NCBI RefSeq assembly: GCF_011355085.1
Contig: NZ_VXCP01000005.1
Coordinates: 62,001 to 126,000, forward strand
Direction: 5' to 3'
DNA: 64,000 nt
Source of the DNA: Pseudomonas akapageensis
GTDB lineage: Bacteria; Pseudomonadota; Gammaproteobacteria; Pseudomonadales; Pseudomonadaceae
This document shows positions 9,824 through 19,037 of the stretch, piece after piece (positions within the stretch are counted from its first letter, which is position 1; every line of letters starts with the position of its first letter). Made by a program: the position numbers and the translations under genes. The notes below the pieces were generated by a model. It had not been told where the DNA came from, did no database searches, and saw nothing but the letters and a program-made list of their open reading frames with translations.

Positions 9824-10885
9824 ATGAATAACAACAAACCCCTGCAGATGGGTTGGTTCATTCCAACCATTGGCGATACCACGGCCTTCAGCGATCCGAG
9901 CAAAAGCATCCCGAATTCCCTCGAACATTTCGAGCGGGTTGCCATCGCCGCCGAACAGGCCGGGTTCGATTACGCACTGGTCCCAGTCACGCCCTTCTGC
10001 TGGGATGCCTGGGTAACCGCCTCGTTCCTGATCGCCCGTACCCAGAAGCTCAAAGCCTTGATCGCGGTCAAGCCCGGCTTCATCCACCCGGTCGCCCAGG
10101 CCAAGATGTTTTCCACCTTCGACCAACTGTCCAAAGGTCGCATCTACATCAACCTGATCGCCGGTCTCAGCGAGAAAGACGCCTATGCCGAGGGGCAGAT
10201 CGTTTCCAAGGAAGCGCGCTACGAGCAGCTGGAGGAAGAAGTCGAGCTGATGAAGCGCCTGTGGACCGAGGAAGGCGTGGAATACGAAGGCAAGTACCAC
10301 CAGGCACACGGCCCGAAAGTCATACCCGGCCCCTACCAGCAACCCCACCCGCCGTTCTTCCTCGGCGGTGGTTCGGAGCATGCCGCAGAAATTTCCGCCA
10401 AGCACTCCGCCGTACACCTGTTCTGGGGCGACTACCCGGAGCGCATCGCCGAACAGATCAAGGAAATGCGCGAGCGGGCTGCCAAATATGGCCGGGGCGA
10501 AGAAATCGAGTTCGCCATGCGCCTGCAGATCATCTGCAGGGAAACCGAAGAGGAAGCCTGGGCTGCGGCAGATACCCTGGTCAACGGTGCCGATCAGGCC
10601 TGGACCGAACAGGTCAAGACCATGATGGCCGAGTCGGTTGCCAACCAGCGCATGAAAGAGCTCTCCAGGACCGCCGGCCGCAAGATGACCCCGCACCTGT
10701 GGACCGGCATCACCGAAGTGCGCCCCGGTGCCGGTATTGCCGTGGTCGGCAATCCGCAGCAGGTCGCCGACCAGTTGCTGGCATTCGTCGATGCCGGCTG
10801 CAGCGGTTTCTGCCTTTCCGGCTACCCGCATCACGAAGAAGCAGAACGCTTCGGCCGCCTGGTCATGCCGCTGCTTAAGCGCTGA
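9824..10885 (+). CDS. LLM-class flavin-dependent mono-oxygenase (alkanesulfonate mono-oxygenase-like)
   Basis: A 353-residue bacterial-luciferase-like TIM barrel that uses free reduced FMN and oxygen. SsuD-type motifs are visible: GWFIPTIGD near the N-terminus, FDYALVPVTPFCWDAW, IAVKPGFIHPVAQAKM, GRIYINLIAG, and FFLGGGSEHA in the phosphate-binding area. It is similar in kind to SsuD but a little shorter than the usual ~380 residues. It is followed 67 bases later by a flavin reductase, giving a complete two-component system. A C-S or C-N bond cleavage substrate is plausible. The start at the ATG for MNNNKPLQMG is chosen by homology. Confidence 0.88.
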   Translation: MNNNKPLQMGWFIPTIGDTTAFSDPSKSIPNSLEHFERVAIAAEQAGFDYALVPVTPFCWDAWVTASFLIARTQKLKALIAVKPGFIHPVAQAKMFSTFDQLSKGRIYINLIAGLSEKDAYAEGQIVSKEARYEQLEEEVELMKRLWTEEGVEYEGKYHQAHGPKVIPGPYQQPHPPFFLGGGSEHAAEISAKHSAVHLFWGDYPERIAEQIKEMRERAAKYGRGEEIEFAMRLQIICRETEEEAWAAADTLVNGADQAWTEQVKTMMAESVANQRMKELSRTAGRKMTPHLWTGITEVRPGAGIAVVGNPQQVADQLLAFVDAGCSGFCLSGYPHHEEAERFGRLVMPLLKR

Positions 10886-10952
10886 GCCACTGCACTCCTG
10901 TCCAATAACAATCAGCCGCCGGCACGCCCGGCGGTATCTGGAGTCCCCATTG

Positions 10953-11951
10953 ATGAACACCAGCCACTTCGATCCCAAGCAGTTCCGCCAGGCGCTCGGC
11001 GCCTTCACCACCGGGGTGACCATCGTCACCACCCGCGGCCCGGATGGTCAGGATTACGGATTGACCGCCAACAGCTTCAATTCGGTATCGATCGACCCGC
11101 CGATGGTGCTGTGGAGCATCAACAAGGACTCCTCGTCGGCCCACGCCTTCACCGAAGGCTCGCACTTCGCCGTGCACATCCTGGCAACCGATCAGGAGCC
11201 GCTGTCCAACCGCTTCGCCAAAAGCGGCGCTGACAAGTTCACCGGTCTCGACCTGCAACGCGGCCCCAGCGAAATTCCGCTGCTGGATGGCTGCTCGGCG
11301 CGCTTCCAGTGCAGGACCACCTATCAGTACGAGGGTGGTGACCACATCATCCTGGTCGGTGAAGTGCTGGCATTCGACCGCTTCGACAAGGCGCCGCTGG
11401 TGTTCCACAGCGGCGGCTACCGACGCCTGGTGCCTGCCGCCGCGCAGAGCCGGGAAAATGTCATCTATGGCGAAAACTGGCTCGGCTTCCTCCTCGGTCG
11501 CGCCTATTACCAACTGCAATTGCCGATTCGCCAGCAGTTGAACGCCATGGGCATGCAGGACCAGGACTTCGAGCTGCTGGGCATCCTCAGTTTCAGCGAA
11601 GGCCGGACTCTGGGCGAGCTGACCCAACTGTTCGAGTTCACCGGCAAGGTGCTGGGCGAACAACAGCTGGCGCTCTGGCTGCACAAGGAGCTGCTGACAC
11701 TGGAAGACAATCGCGTGCTGTTCACCGCCAAGGGCCGGCAACTGGCCATCCAGTGGCTGGCCTTCGCCAAGGCCGCCGAGATGACAGCGCTGGAAGCGCT
11801 GTCTTTCGACGAGGCGCAGCAACTCAAACTGCTGATCGGCCGCGTCATCCAGCACACCGGCGCTGAACTGCCGGCGCACTGGCGCAAGGAAAACATCTGG
11901 CAGGACAACAACCTCTGGCAGCAACCCGACACCATCGTTTCGGCGCGCTAA
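10953..11951 (+). CDS. Flavin reductase with C-terminal MarR-like winged-helix domain
   Basis: 332 residues. Residues 1-165 form the flavin reductase domain (FRQALGAFTTGVTIVTTRGP, YGLTANSFNSVSIDPPMVLW, HIILVGEVLAFDR). Residues ~175-330 resemble a MarR winged helix (FELLGILSFSEGRTLGELT). The same fusion is known in the reductase component C1 of 4-hydroxyphenylacetate hydroxylase, where the tail binds substrate and speeds flavin reduction, and in NtaB-like proteins. It should deliver FMNH2 or FADH2 to the adjacent mono-oxygenase. The MarR tail suggests control by substrate rather than DNA binding. That is inference. Confidence 0.88.
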   Translation: MNTSHFDPKQFRQALGAFTTGVTIVTTRGPDGQDYGLTANSFNSVSIDPPMVLWSINKDSSSAHAFTEGSHFAVHILATDQEPLSNRFAKSGADKFTGLDLQRGPSEIPLLDGCSARFQCRTTYQYEGGDHIILVGEVLAFDRFDKAPLVFHSGGYRRLVPAAAQSRENVIYGENWLGFLLGRAYYQLQLPIRQQLNAMGMQDQDFELLGILSFSEGRTLGELTQLFEFTGKVLGEQQLALWLHKELLTLEDNRVLFTAKGRQLAIQWLAFAKAAEMTALEALSFDEAQQLKLLIGRVIQHTGAELPAHWRKENIWQDNNLWQQPDTIVSAR

Positions 11952-12022
11952 CGCAGCACCGCGCGGCGACCTGTACGCCGCGCGGACTCGATGTCTAGAA
12001 CAAGTCCAGGAGGTCATCGTCG

Positions 12023-13405
12023 ATGACGAGCACAACCACCATCAAAGCCACGGCCACGCCCTGCGCCGCACGAATGCTGCCCAGCCGTGGCCAAGCCAAC
12101 TATGCCCTCGGCGTGCTGCTGCTGGCCTACGTCTTCTCGATCATGGACCGGCAGGTCCTCAGCCTGCTGGTCGGGCCCATCCAGCAATCGTTGCACGTCA
12201 ACGACACCTGGATGGGCATGCTCCATGGCTTCACGTTCGCTGCCTTCTACTCCCTGGCTGGCCTGCCGATCGCCCGCCTGATCGACCGCGGCAACCGCCG
12301 AACCATCATCGCTACCGGCATTGGCCTGTGGTGCCTGGCCACAGCCGCCAGCGGCCTGGCCACAGAGTTCTGGCATTTGCTGCTGGCACGGGTCGGCGTG
12401 GCGGTTGGCGAAGCCGTGCTGCTGCCGGGCGCCGTGTCGCTGATCAGCGACCTGTTCGTGCCGCAGAAACGCGGCCGCGCACTCGGCGTGTTTGGCGCCG
12501 GTGGCCCGGTCGGCGTTGGCGGCGGTCTGCTTGCCACCGGCCTGGTACTTGGCTACTTCAGCGCCCATCCACTGACGCTGCCCTTGCTCGGCACCCTGGC
12601 ACCCTGGCAGACCACGCTGATGTCGATCGGCCTGCCGGGCCTGTTTATTCTGATGCTGATGTTCGGCGTGCCGGAGCCGCGACAGAATCGTGCTGGACGG
12701 ATCACCAAGGCTTCAGCCCCGCCGGCGGTGCCGATGAGGGAAGTGCTGGCCTTTGTGCGCACAAACCGGCGCACCTTCTTCACCATCATCATCGGCATGG
12801 GCTGCTACAACGCCGCGGTGTACGGCGGCGGCGCCTGGGTACCCAGCTACCTGGTCCGCGCGTTCGGCTGGAGTTACGCCGAGGCCGGCACAGTGATGGG
12901 GCTGATCATGTGCGTCAGCTCGCCCCTGAGTGTTATCGGCTTCAGCTGGCTGGGTGATTACTGGCGCCGTCGTGGCGTGGCCAATGGCAACCTGCGCGTC
13001 GCTATCATCGCCAGTATCGTCCTGCCGTTGTGCGCCACGCCGCTTCTGCTGGCCCCCAGTGCCCCATTGGCGCTGCCGTTCCTGGCCCTGACCGCGGCCC
13101 TCTGGGTCAGCCTGTTCGGCATCGGCCCGGCGTTGATCGTCGAAGTAGCGCCTGCCCCCATGCGCGGACAGTTCATCGCCCTGTATACCGGCGTGCTCAA
13201 TCTGCTGGGTGTCGGCATTGGTCCGGTTGCGGTGGGTGCAATCACCGACTACGTGCTGGTCGACCGCGCCGCCATTGGCTACTCGCTCCTGATCGTCACC
13301 CTGATTGCCTGCGTCCTGGCGTGCCCGCTGTTCCTGCTCGCCCGCCACAGCTTCAAGCAAACCGCCCTGCTGGCCCGCGACTGGCAGCCCGCTACCGCGA
13401 CCTGA
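12023..13405 (+). CDS. MFS transporter (spinster-like)
   Basis: A 460-residue 12-helix major facilitator. The signature LLAYVFSIMDRQVLSLLVGP in helix 1, RLIDRGNRRTII in the helix 2-3 loop, and RVGVAVGEAVLLPGAVSLIS in helix 4 match the spinster-like group found beside catabolic genes in soil proteobacteria. It lies 71 bases after the flavin reductase on the same strand, so it probably imports the substrate of the mono-oxygenase or exports a product. Direction and substrate are unknown. Confidence 0.88.
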   Translation: MTSTTTIKATATPCAARMLPSRGQANYALGVLLLAYVFSIMDRQVLSLLVGPIQQSLHVNDTWMGMLHGFTFAAFYSLAGLPIARLIDRGNRRTIIATGIGLWCLATAASGLATEFWHLLLARVGVAVGEAVLLPGAVSLISDLFVPQKRGRALGVFGAGGPVGVGGGLLATGLVLGYFSAHPLTLPLLGTLAPWQTTLMSIGLPGLFILMLMFGVPEPRQNRAGRITKASAPPAVPMREVLAFVRTNRRTFFTIIIGMGCYNAAVYGGGAWVPSYLVRAFGWSYAEAGTVMGLIMCVSSPLSVIGFSWLGDYWRRRGVANGNLRVAIIASIVLPLCATPLLLAPSAPLALPFLALTAALWVSLFGIGPALIVEVAPAPMRGQFIALYTGVLNLLGVGIGPVAVGAITDYVLVDRAAIGYSLLIVTLIACVLACPLFLLARHSFKQTALLARDWQPATAT

Positions 13406-13430
13406 CACCTCCACAAGAAAGAGAACGCTC

Positions 13431-13844
13431 ATGAACACTATCAAAGGCAGCTGCCTGTGCGGCGGCATCCATTACTCCAGCCATCTGCAGCCACTGTCCA
13501 CCGCGGTCTGCCATTGCAGCGACTGCCAGAAACAGTCCGGCAGTGCCTTCTCGGTCAACCTGCTGATGCCAGCCGATGGCTTCAAAGTCGAGGGCGCGAG
13601 TCTCGGTTGCTATACCAAGGCCGGCGGTAGCGGCCTGCCGGTCAAGCGCTACTTCTGCACCGGCTGCGGCTCGGCCCTGTATTCCGATATCGCCACGATG
13701 CCCGGCGTATTGGCGGTCAAGGCCGGCACCCTGGCCTATCCGGCCAGCGCCACGCCGAACCTGCACCTGTGGTGCGCTTCAGCGCAGCCCTGGGTCGTCA
13801 TCGACCGCACGCTGCCATGCTTCGAGCAGACCCCCACCGAGTGA
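13431..13844 (+). CDS. GFA (glutathione-dependent formaldehyde-activating/CENP-V-like) zinc protein
   Basis: A 137-residue GFA-family protein. Zinc-binding cysteines are C8 and C10 (GSCLCGG), C27, C29 and C32 (CHCSDCQ), and the later pair in YFCTGCGSALYS. The founding member was described as accelerating S-hydroxymethylglutathione formation, but most family members have no proven activity. It begins 25 bases after the MFS gene and is very likely in the same operon. If the pathway releases an aldehyde, this protein may handle its thiol adduct. Confidence 0.88.
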   Translation: MNTIKGSCLCGGIHYSSHLQPLSTAVCHCSDCQKQSGSAFSVNLLMPADGFKVEGASLGCYTKAGGSGLPVKRYFCTGCGSALYSDIATMPGVLAVKAGTLAYPASATPNLHLWCASAQPWVVIDRTLPCFEQTPTE

Positions 13845-13901
13845 CAACCTCACGGACCGGCTGACGGCAAGCTGCAGCCGGTCGTGCACGAGACCATCCC
13901 C

Positions 13902-14942
13902 ATGATCAAAGACGCACACTGCGCCGCCCCCGTCAGCGTACCCCGACAACTGCTGACCCGCCTGCAGACCCTCGCCCCCGGGTTGATGGTCAGCCTGGCG
14001 ATCGCCATGGCCTCGGCTTTCATCGCCGATCACTACGGCGGTCCCACGCTGCTCTACGCCTTGCTTTTTGGAATGGCTTGCCACTTCCTGAGCGAGGACA
14101 GCCGCTGCCTGCCGGGCATAGAGTTCACCTCACGGACGATTCTGCGCATAGGTGTCGCCTTGCTGGGCGCGCGTATAACGCTGGAGCAGATCGGTTCGCT
14201 GGGTCTGGAAACGGTTCTGGCCGCCGTGTTTGCGGTCACCGCGACCATTCTTGTCGGCTGGACAAGTGCTCGCCTGCTGAACCTGCGTGCCGACTTCGGC
14301 GTGCTGACCGGTGGCGCCGTCGCCATTTGTGGCGCTTCGGCGGCCCTGGCGATTTCCGCCGTGCTGCCCAAGCATGAGAACAGCGAGCGCGATACGTTGC
14401 TGACAGTGGTGGGTGTCACGGGACTCTCGACGGTGGCGATGATCACTTATCCAATCATCGGCAAACTGCTGGGTCTGTCGCCTGAACACACCGGGATCTT
14501 TCTGGGTGGCACCATTCATGACGTGGCGCAGGTGGTCGGTGCCGGCTACATGATTTCTCCAGCCACCGGTGATATCGCCACTGTTGTGAAGCTGCTGCGC
14601 GTGGCACTGCTTGTGCCTGCGGTCGTGGTGGTTGCCTGGTTGTTCCGCCGTCAGCAGAGCACCCAGGCCGATAGCGGGCGGCGGATACCTCTCGTCCCGG
14701 GATTCCTGGTGGCTTTCATCTGCCTGGTCGCGGTCAACAGCAGTGGTTTCCTGCCCGCCTCAGTGGCCGGCGCAATGAGCGAAACGTCGCGTGGTTGCCT
14801 GGTGATCGCCATCGCCGCGCTGGGGTTGAAAACTTCACTGCAAAAACTCGCTTCAGTTGGCTGGCGCCCGATCGCCTTGCTGGTGGGCGAGACACTGTTC
14901 CTCGCAGTACTGGTGATTGGCCTTCTTTACCTGGGTCGATGA
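13902..14942 (+). CDS. YeiH/PSE-family putative sulfate or sulfite exporter
   Basis: About 346 residues with roughly ten membrane segments. Conserved YeiH motifs are clear: LRIGVALLGARITLEQI, GGAVAICGASAALAISAVLP and GIFLGGTIHDVAQVVGAGY. The family is called putative sulfate exporter and has been found with organosulfonate degradation genes. An in-frame GTG at 13884 would add six residues; neither start has a strong ribosome site. It is the last gene of the LysR-linked cluster, and its presence is the main reason to suspect an organosulfur substrate that releases sulfite or sulfate. Confidence 0.88.
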   Translation: MIKDAHCAAPVSVPRQLLTRLQTLAPGLMVSLAIAMASAFIADHYGGPTLLYALLFGMACHFLSEDSRCLPGIEFTSRTILRIGVALLGARITLEQIGSLGLETVLAAVFAVTATILVGWTSARLLNLRADFGVLTGGAVAICGASAALAISAVLPKHENSERDTLLTVVGVTGLSTVAMITYPIIGKLLGLSPEHTGIFLGGTIHDVAQVVGAGYMISPATGDIATVVKLLRVALLVPAVVVVAWLFRRQQSTQADSGRRIPLVPGFLVAFICLVAVNSSGFLPASVAGAMSETSRGCLVIAIAALGLKTSLQKLASVGWRPIALLVGETLFLAVLVIGLLYLGR

Positions 14943-14969
14943 ACCGAAGTCACCCTGCGCCATACCGGC

Positions 14970-17513
14970 TCAATCGGCCAATCCCAACTCCTTGGCCCGC
15001 ACCACCGCCTGGGTGCGCCGGGCGACGCCCAGTTTGGTGTTGACGCGCTGGGCATGGGTCTTGACGGTATGCAGCGAGATGAACAGCGTGTCAGCGATTT
15101 GCTGATTGGAATAACCCTTGGCGATCAGTTTCAGCACATCGCGCTCGCGACGGGTCAGCAGCGTTTGCGGCGCGCCTTGCGGACCGCCGGTTTCGCCGCC
15201 CCAGCGCATCAGAGTCGGATTGCGCAGGGCGAAGTCGCGCTCGACGGTCACCAGGCCCATTTGCCGGGCCATGGCCAGTGCATCGCGCATCACCTGCTTG
15301 GCCTGATCCGTTCTGTTGGTCTCATAAAGGCCTTCGGCCAGGATCAGGCCCACTTCACAGGCCAGAGGTCGCCGCCCCTCCTCCAGGGTCTGGCGATGCA
15401 TGACGCAGAGCGCTTCCACGGTTTGATTTTCTGCACCACCGGCCAGTTGTGCCTGCAACAGCAACAGGCGCAGTCGCAGGTGCAGGTCGGGCATCCCGTA
15501 GGGTGAGAACCGCATCGCTTGCCTGGGAAGTTCGAGCAAGGCCGTTTCTGCCTGGGCCCAGCGCCCCTGGCGCAACAAGAGTCGAGCCTTGACCTTGATC
15601 AGCGGCCCTTGATACATGGGCACACTCACGTGAGCGACCTGCAGCAGGCGCTCGGCATGGGCAATGCGGGAAAAGCCGCTGGCGAAATCGCCGAACAGGC
15701 CGTCCAGTTCGGCCAGCCCCAGGTGGCCCCAGAATTCCACTGGGTCGGCGCAATCGCGGCATTCCTGCAATCCGGCCTGAAAGCACGCCTGGGCCTCGTC
15801 AAAGTGCCCCCGTTGCAGATGCAGTGCGCCACGGCGTAACTGGACACGTGCACGGATGGGGCTGGGCTCTTCGTTCCAGGCAATCGACAGCTCGTGATAG
15901 AGCTGCTTGAGAAGGGTTTCGCCACGCAGGAGTTCTCCGCGCAGTTCCAGCAGTTTCACATGGCTCAAGGCGAAAATGCTTTCCATCGCCAGGCTCGCCA
16001 GCTCGCGTGCCTGTTTGATGCCGCGACGGTTGACTGCCTGAACCTCGTCGAAACGGCCTTCGATCAATGCCTGTTCGGCCTGCAGGGCACAACAGAACAA
16101 ACGTTGCCCCCAGGCGTACTCGGGCAGCTCTTCGACGGCCTCTTGCAACAGGCTGCGAGCCTGTTCGGCGGTGCCCCGATGAAACGCCACGTTGGCGACA
16201 ACCGCCTTCCATTGGGCGATCACATCCTGCTGGTACATCGCATTGGGTTGCGGCGTGAAACGCACCAGTTGCTCGACATACTCCCGGGCCTGGTCGAGCC
16301 GGCCACCGAGCAACTGTGCCCAGGCATTGAGCAGGACCAGACGTGGCGTACTGCTGAGCAATGAATCGGGCAGCTCGTTGCACCACTGGGTCAGCAGTGC
16401 CAGGCTGCGGCCTTGCAGGATATGGTCGCGGGTATAGTGCTGCATGAGGCTGGCGGCGACTTCGGGTTGATCGGCCTTGAGTGCATATTCCAGGGCACTG
16501 CGCACCTCGCCCTGGCTGACATGCCATTGGCAGGCATTGCGATAGACAGCCTTGGACATCGGCGCCGGCAGTTGTGCGGCCAGCAGCGGTGCAAGCATTG
16601 GAAACACCCTGAAGCGCTTGCTCTCGGTGCCGGTCGGTTCGATGAACAATCCGCACGCGATCAATTGCTCAAGCAACTGACCGCCTTCGCCCACCCCAAG
16701 CAGTTGCTCGCAGAGCGCCGCATCGAAATCGTGCAGATGCGCCAGGGAAAAAAGTGCGTACTGCCAATCGTCCGGCAAATCAAAGAGCACTTCACTCTTC
16801 ATGTAGTCCGCCAGCATGGCGTCATTGCGCTCGACAGACGCTGGCTGCCCCGACGCAACCCCCAACAGGCGCAAGCGAACCCCGGCACACCATCCCTGCG
16901 AGGTGGCGTACAGCTCACCGATAGCGGTCCTCGGCCACTGCTGCCCGCCGGACTTCAGCAATTGCTCGACTTCGTTTTCGCTGAACGCAAGTTCGGCAGC
17001 GTCGAGTTCGAACAACTCCCCTTCCAGCAACAGCCGCGCCAGTTGCATCTGCGGACGGCGGCGGCTGGCGATCCACCATTGGGTTCGATGCCTGGAAGAC
17101 AGGATCAGATCATTGAGCAGGCTGTCGAGCGGGCTGTCCGGCAAGCGCGGATAGTTGTCCAGAAAGATCCACAAGGGTTGTTCAAGGCTTTCCAGCGCAG
17201 TGACGATGGCGTGTTTGTCGGCACTGGCGGCAGCCAGTGCGTACGCCAGGCGCTGCAACCACGCATCAGGCTGTTTGTGCCGGTCTTGCAGGTCCAGATA
17301 GATCAGCCGCGTACCGGCGGGACAGCGCTGCGCACACTCGCCGAGAATCACGCTTTTGCCACTGCCCGCGGGGGCGCAGAGCATGCGCAGACGGCAATCG
17401 GCTTGCAGCAATGCGTCGCAAAGGCGCGGCCGGGGCAAATGACCCCGGGGCAGGCGCAGAGACTCGGAGGGCATGCCGTAGTCGTTCAAAACGTTTGGCA
17501 TCAATGCACTCAT
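14970..17513 (-). CDS. MalT-like LuxR-family ATP-dependent transcriptional activator
   Basis: An 847-residue regulator. A Walker A motif APAGSGKS is at residues 47-54, an NTPase region extends to about residue 300, a long TPR-like helical middle follows, and a LuxR helix-turn-helix ends the protein (LTRRERDVLKLIAKGYSN, then TVKTHAQRVNTKLGVARRT). This is the LAL/MalT architecture: ATP- and ligand-dependent activation of nearby operons. It is on the same strand as, and downstream of, the DUF1302/DUF1329 pair and separated from them by a terminator, which suggests it is their dedicated regulator. The inducer is unknown. Confidence 0.9.
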   Translation of the reverse strand: MSALMPNVLNDYGMPSESLRLPRGHLPRPRLCDALLQADCRLRMLCAPAGSGKSVILGECAQRCPAGTRLIYLDLQDRHKQPDAWLQRLAYALAAASADKHAIVTALESLEQPLWIFLDNYPRLPDSPLDSLLNDLILSSRHRTQWWIASRRRPQMQLARLLLEGELFELDAAELAFSENEVEQLLKSGGQQWPRTAIGELYATSQGWCAGVRLRLLGVASGQPASVERNDAMLADYMKSEVLFDLPDDWQYALFSLAHLHDFDAALCEQLLGVGEGGQLLEQLIACGLFIEPTGTESKRFRVFPMLAPLLAAQLPAPMSKAVYRNACQWHVSQGEVRSALEYALKADQPEVAASLMQHYTRDHILQGRSLALLTQWCNELPDSLLSSTPRLVLLNAWAQLLGGRLDQAREYVEQLVRFTPQPNAMYQQDVIAQWKAVVANVAFHRGTAEQARSLLQEAVEELPEYAWGQRLFCCALQAEQALIEGRFDEVQAVNRRGIKQARELASLAMESIFALSHVKLLELRGELLRGETLLKQLYHELSIAWNEEPSPIRARVQLRRGALHLQRGHFDEAQACFQAGLQECRDCADPVEFWGHLGLAELDGLFGDFASGFSRIAHAERLLQVAHVSVPMYQGPLIKVKARLLLRQGRWAQAETALLELPRQAMRFSPYGMPDLHLRLRLLLLQAQLAGGAENQTVEALCVMHRQTLEEGRRPLACEVGLILAEGLYETNRTDQAKQVMRDALAMARQMGLVTVERDFALRNPTLMRWGGETGGPQGAPQTLLTRRERDVLKLIAKGYSNQQIADTLFISLHTVKTHAQRVNTKLGVARRTQAVVRAKELGLAD

Positions 17514-17582
17514 TCGATCAGCAGGTCAGGTAGATCATCGTTACAGAGACAGGCCCGCTCCTGCAACTTTCCACAAAAAAAA

Positions 17583-17602
17583 GGGCGGCTGGTGAGCCGC
17601 CC
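17583..17602 (-). terminator. Intrinsic terminator after the DUF1302-DUF1329 genes
   Basis: The arms GGGCGGCT and AGCCGCCC pair around GGTG. On the minus strand the stem is followed by an eight-base U tract (A run at 17575-17582). It lies just after the DUF1329 stop codon and before the LuxR-type gene. Confidence 0.85.
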
Positions 17603-17632
17603 AAAACACGGAGAGACGTGTATCTACCGCGT

Positions 17633-19012
17633 TTAGCGAACCCCAGCCTGACGCAATGCCGCCGGAGTATAACTGGTGGCCGATGCCGTGGCACCGAACT
17701 CGATGCTGCGCGCTTCCTCGTTCTTCAAGCCCAGTACCGAATAACGACCGGCCTGCAGGTCATAGAGTGTCTCGGCGGTATAGGCCGGGACTTGCTTGTT
17801 GTAATACTGCTGGGCATGCCCTTCCCCGACGCGCCAGAGCTGACCGCGGCCGTCATAGTGGTCCACTTCGGCCACCTGCCAGGTATCCTCGTCGAAATAC
17901 ATGTGCCGCTTCGCATAGATGTGACGCTCGTTGGGCTTGACCGTGGCCACGACCTCCCAGACCCGGTGCAACTCATAGCGGGTCAGGTCCTGGTTGATAT
18001 GCCCGGCCTTGAGGATGTCGGCGTACTTCAGGTTCGGCGAATCGAGCTTGTAGCTGTTGTAGGGGATGTACAGTTCCTTCTTGCCGACCAGCTCCCAGTT
18101 GTAGCGGTCGGTCGCGCCGGCAAACATGTCATAGTTGTCGGCCGTGGCCAGGCCATCGGCAGCCGTGGCCGGGCCGTCATAGGCCACTTGCGGCGCACGG
18201 CGCACGCGGCGCTGCCCTGCGTTGTACAGCCAGGCCAGGCGTGGTTCCTTGACCTGGTCGATGGTTTCGTGGAGCAGCAGCACATTGCCGGCCAGGCGTG
18301 CCGGTGCCGTCACTTTCTGCATGAAGTAGAACAGGATGTTGTCAGCCTTGCTCTTGTCCAGGTCTGGCAGCTCTTGCGGATAAGAGATTTCCTCATCCAG
18401 CTGAATCATGTTGAAGCTGCCGTCGGCCAGTGGCTGCACGCGGGTCCCCAGGCGCTTGACGTTGCCGCCGCGGTAGCGGGTGATGTGGTTCCAGACCACT
18501 TCGACGCCGCTCCTGGGCATGGGGAACGCGTAATAGTGGCTGTCGGCAAAGCCGGTGAGCCCGTTACCGCCATCGACCATGTCGGTATTAATGGCGCTGG
18601 CCTTGATGACCGAATAGATCTTGTCGGGCAAGGCTGCGGTGCGGTGCGTGGTGTACACCGGAATCTTGTAAGTGTCCGGGTAGCGTTTGAACAGCGCCAG
18701 CTGGCCTTCAGTCAGCTTGTCCTTGTATTTCTCGGCAGTGGCCGCAGTGATGACGAACAAGGGCTTTTCGCCAGCGAAGGGATCGCTGAGAAAGCCTTTA
18801 CTGTCCACGGTACCGGCGGTGGTGGGCAGGCCGCCGGTCCAGGCCGGGATGCTGCCGTCAGCGTTGCCGGCCTTGATTGCGCCCATGGGGGTCAGGGTGG
18901 TGCCCAGCTGTGCAGCCTGATCGGCCGGCACTTTTGCCATGACGGCGGTAGCCAGCAGGGACAGTGCCAGGGCGCCGGTTTGCAGCAGCGTCTTTGTTGT
19001 TTTCATTGGCAT
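17633..19012 (-). CDS. DUF1329 periplasmic/outer-membrane-associated protein
   Basis: A 459-residue protein with a signal peptide (LLQTGALALSLLATAVMA) and the DUF1329 body, recognised by PLADGSFNMIQLDEEISYPQ, RVRRAPQVAYDGP, WELVGKKELYIPYNSYKL and HVYYDEDTW-like motifs near the end. DUF1329 has a LolA/LolB-like fold prediction and is nearly always encoded beside a DUF1302 gene. No enzyme motif is visible. It follows the DUF1302 gene with a 25-base gap, so they form one operon. It may bind or move a hydrophobic compound across the envelope; that role is inferred. Confidence 0.88.
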   Translation of the reverse strand: MPMKTTKTLLQTGALALSLLATAVMAKVPADQAAQLGTTLTPMGAIKAGNADGSIPAWTGGLPTTAGTVDSKGFLSDPFAGEKPLFVITAATAEKYKDKLTEGQLALFKRYPDTYKIPVYTTHRTAALPDKIYSVIKASAINTDMVDGGNGLTGFADSHYYAFPMPRSGVEVVWNHITRYRGGNVKRLGTRVQPLADGSFNMIQLDEEISYPQELPDLDKSKADNILFYFMQKVTAPARLAGNVLLLHETIDQVKEPRLAWLYNAGQRRVRRAPQVAYDGPATAADGLATADNYDMFAGATDRYNWELVGKKELYIPYNSYKLDSPNLKYADILKAGHINQDLTRYELHRVWEVVATVKPNERHIYAKRHMYFDEDTWQVAEVDHYDGRGQLWRVGEGHAQQYYNKQVPAYTAETLYDLQAGRYSVLGLKNEEARSIEFGATASATSYTPAALRQAGVR

Positions 19013-19037
19013 GATCGCTCGTGTGATTACAGACTGC

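Noticed and set aside
9824..10885. Naming the mono-oxygenase ssuD
   Set aside because: No ssuE, ssuA, ssuB or ssuC is linked, the protein is shorter, and the partner reductase is of the MarR-fused type.
9749..11032. Open frame opposite the flavin mono-oxygenase
   Set aside because: It is antisense to a clear LLM enzyme and covers a promoter region; no ribosome site or family features.
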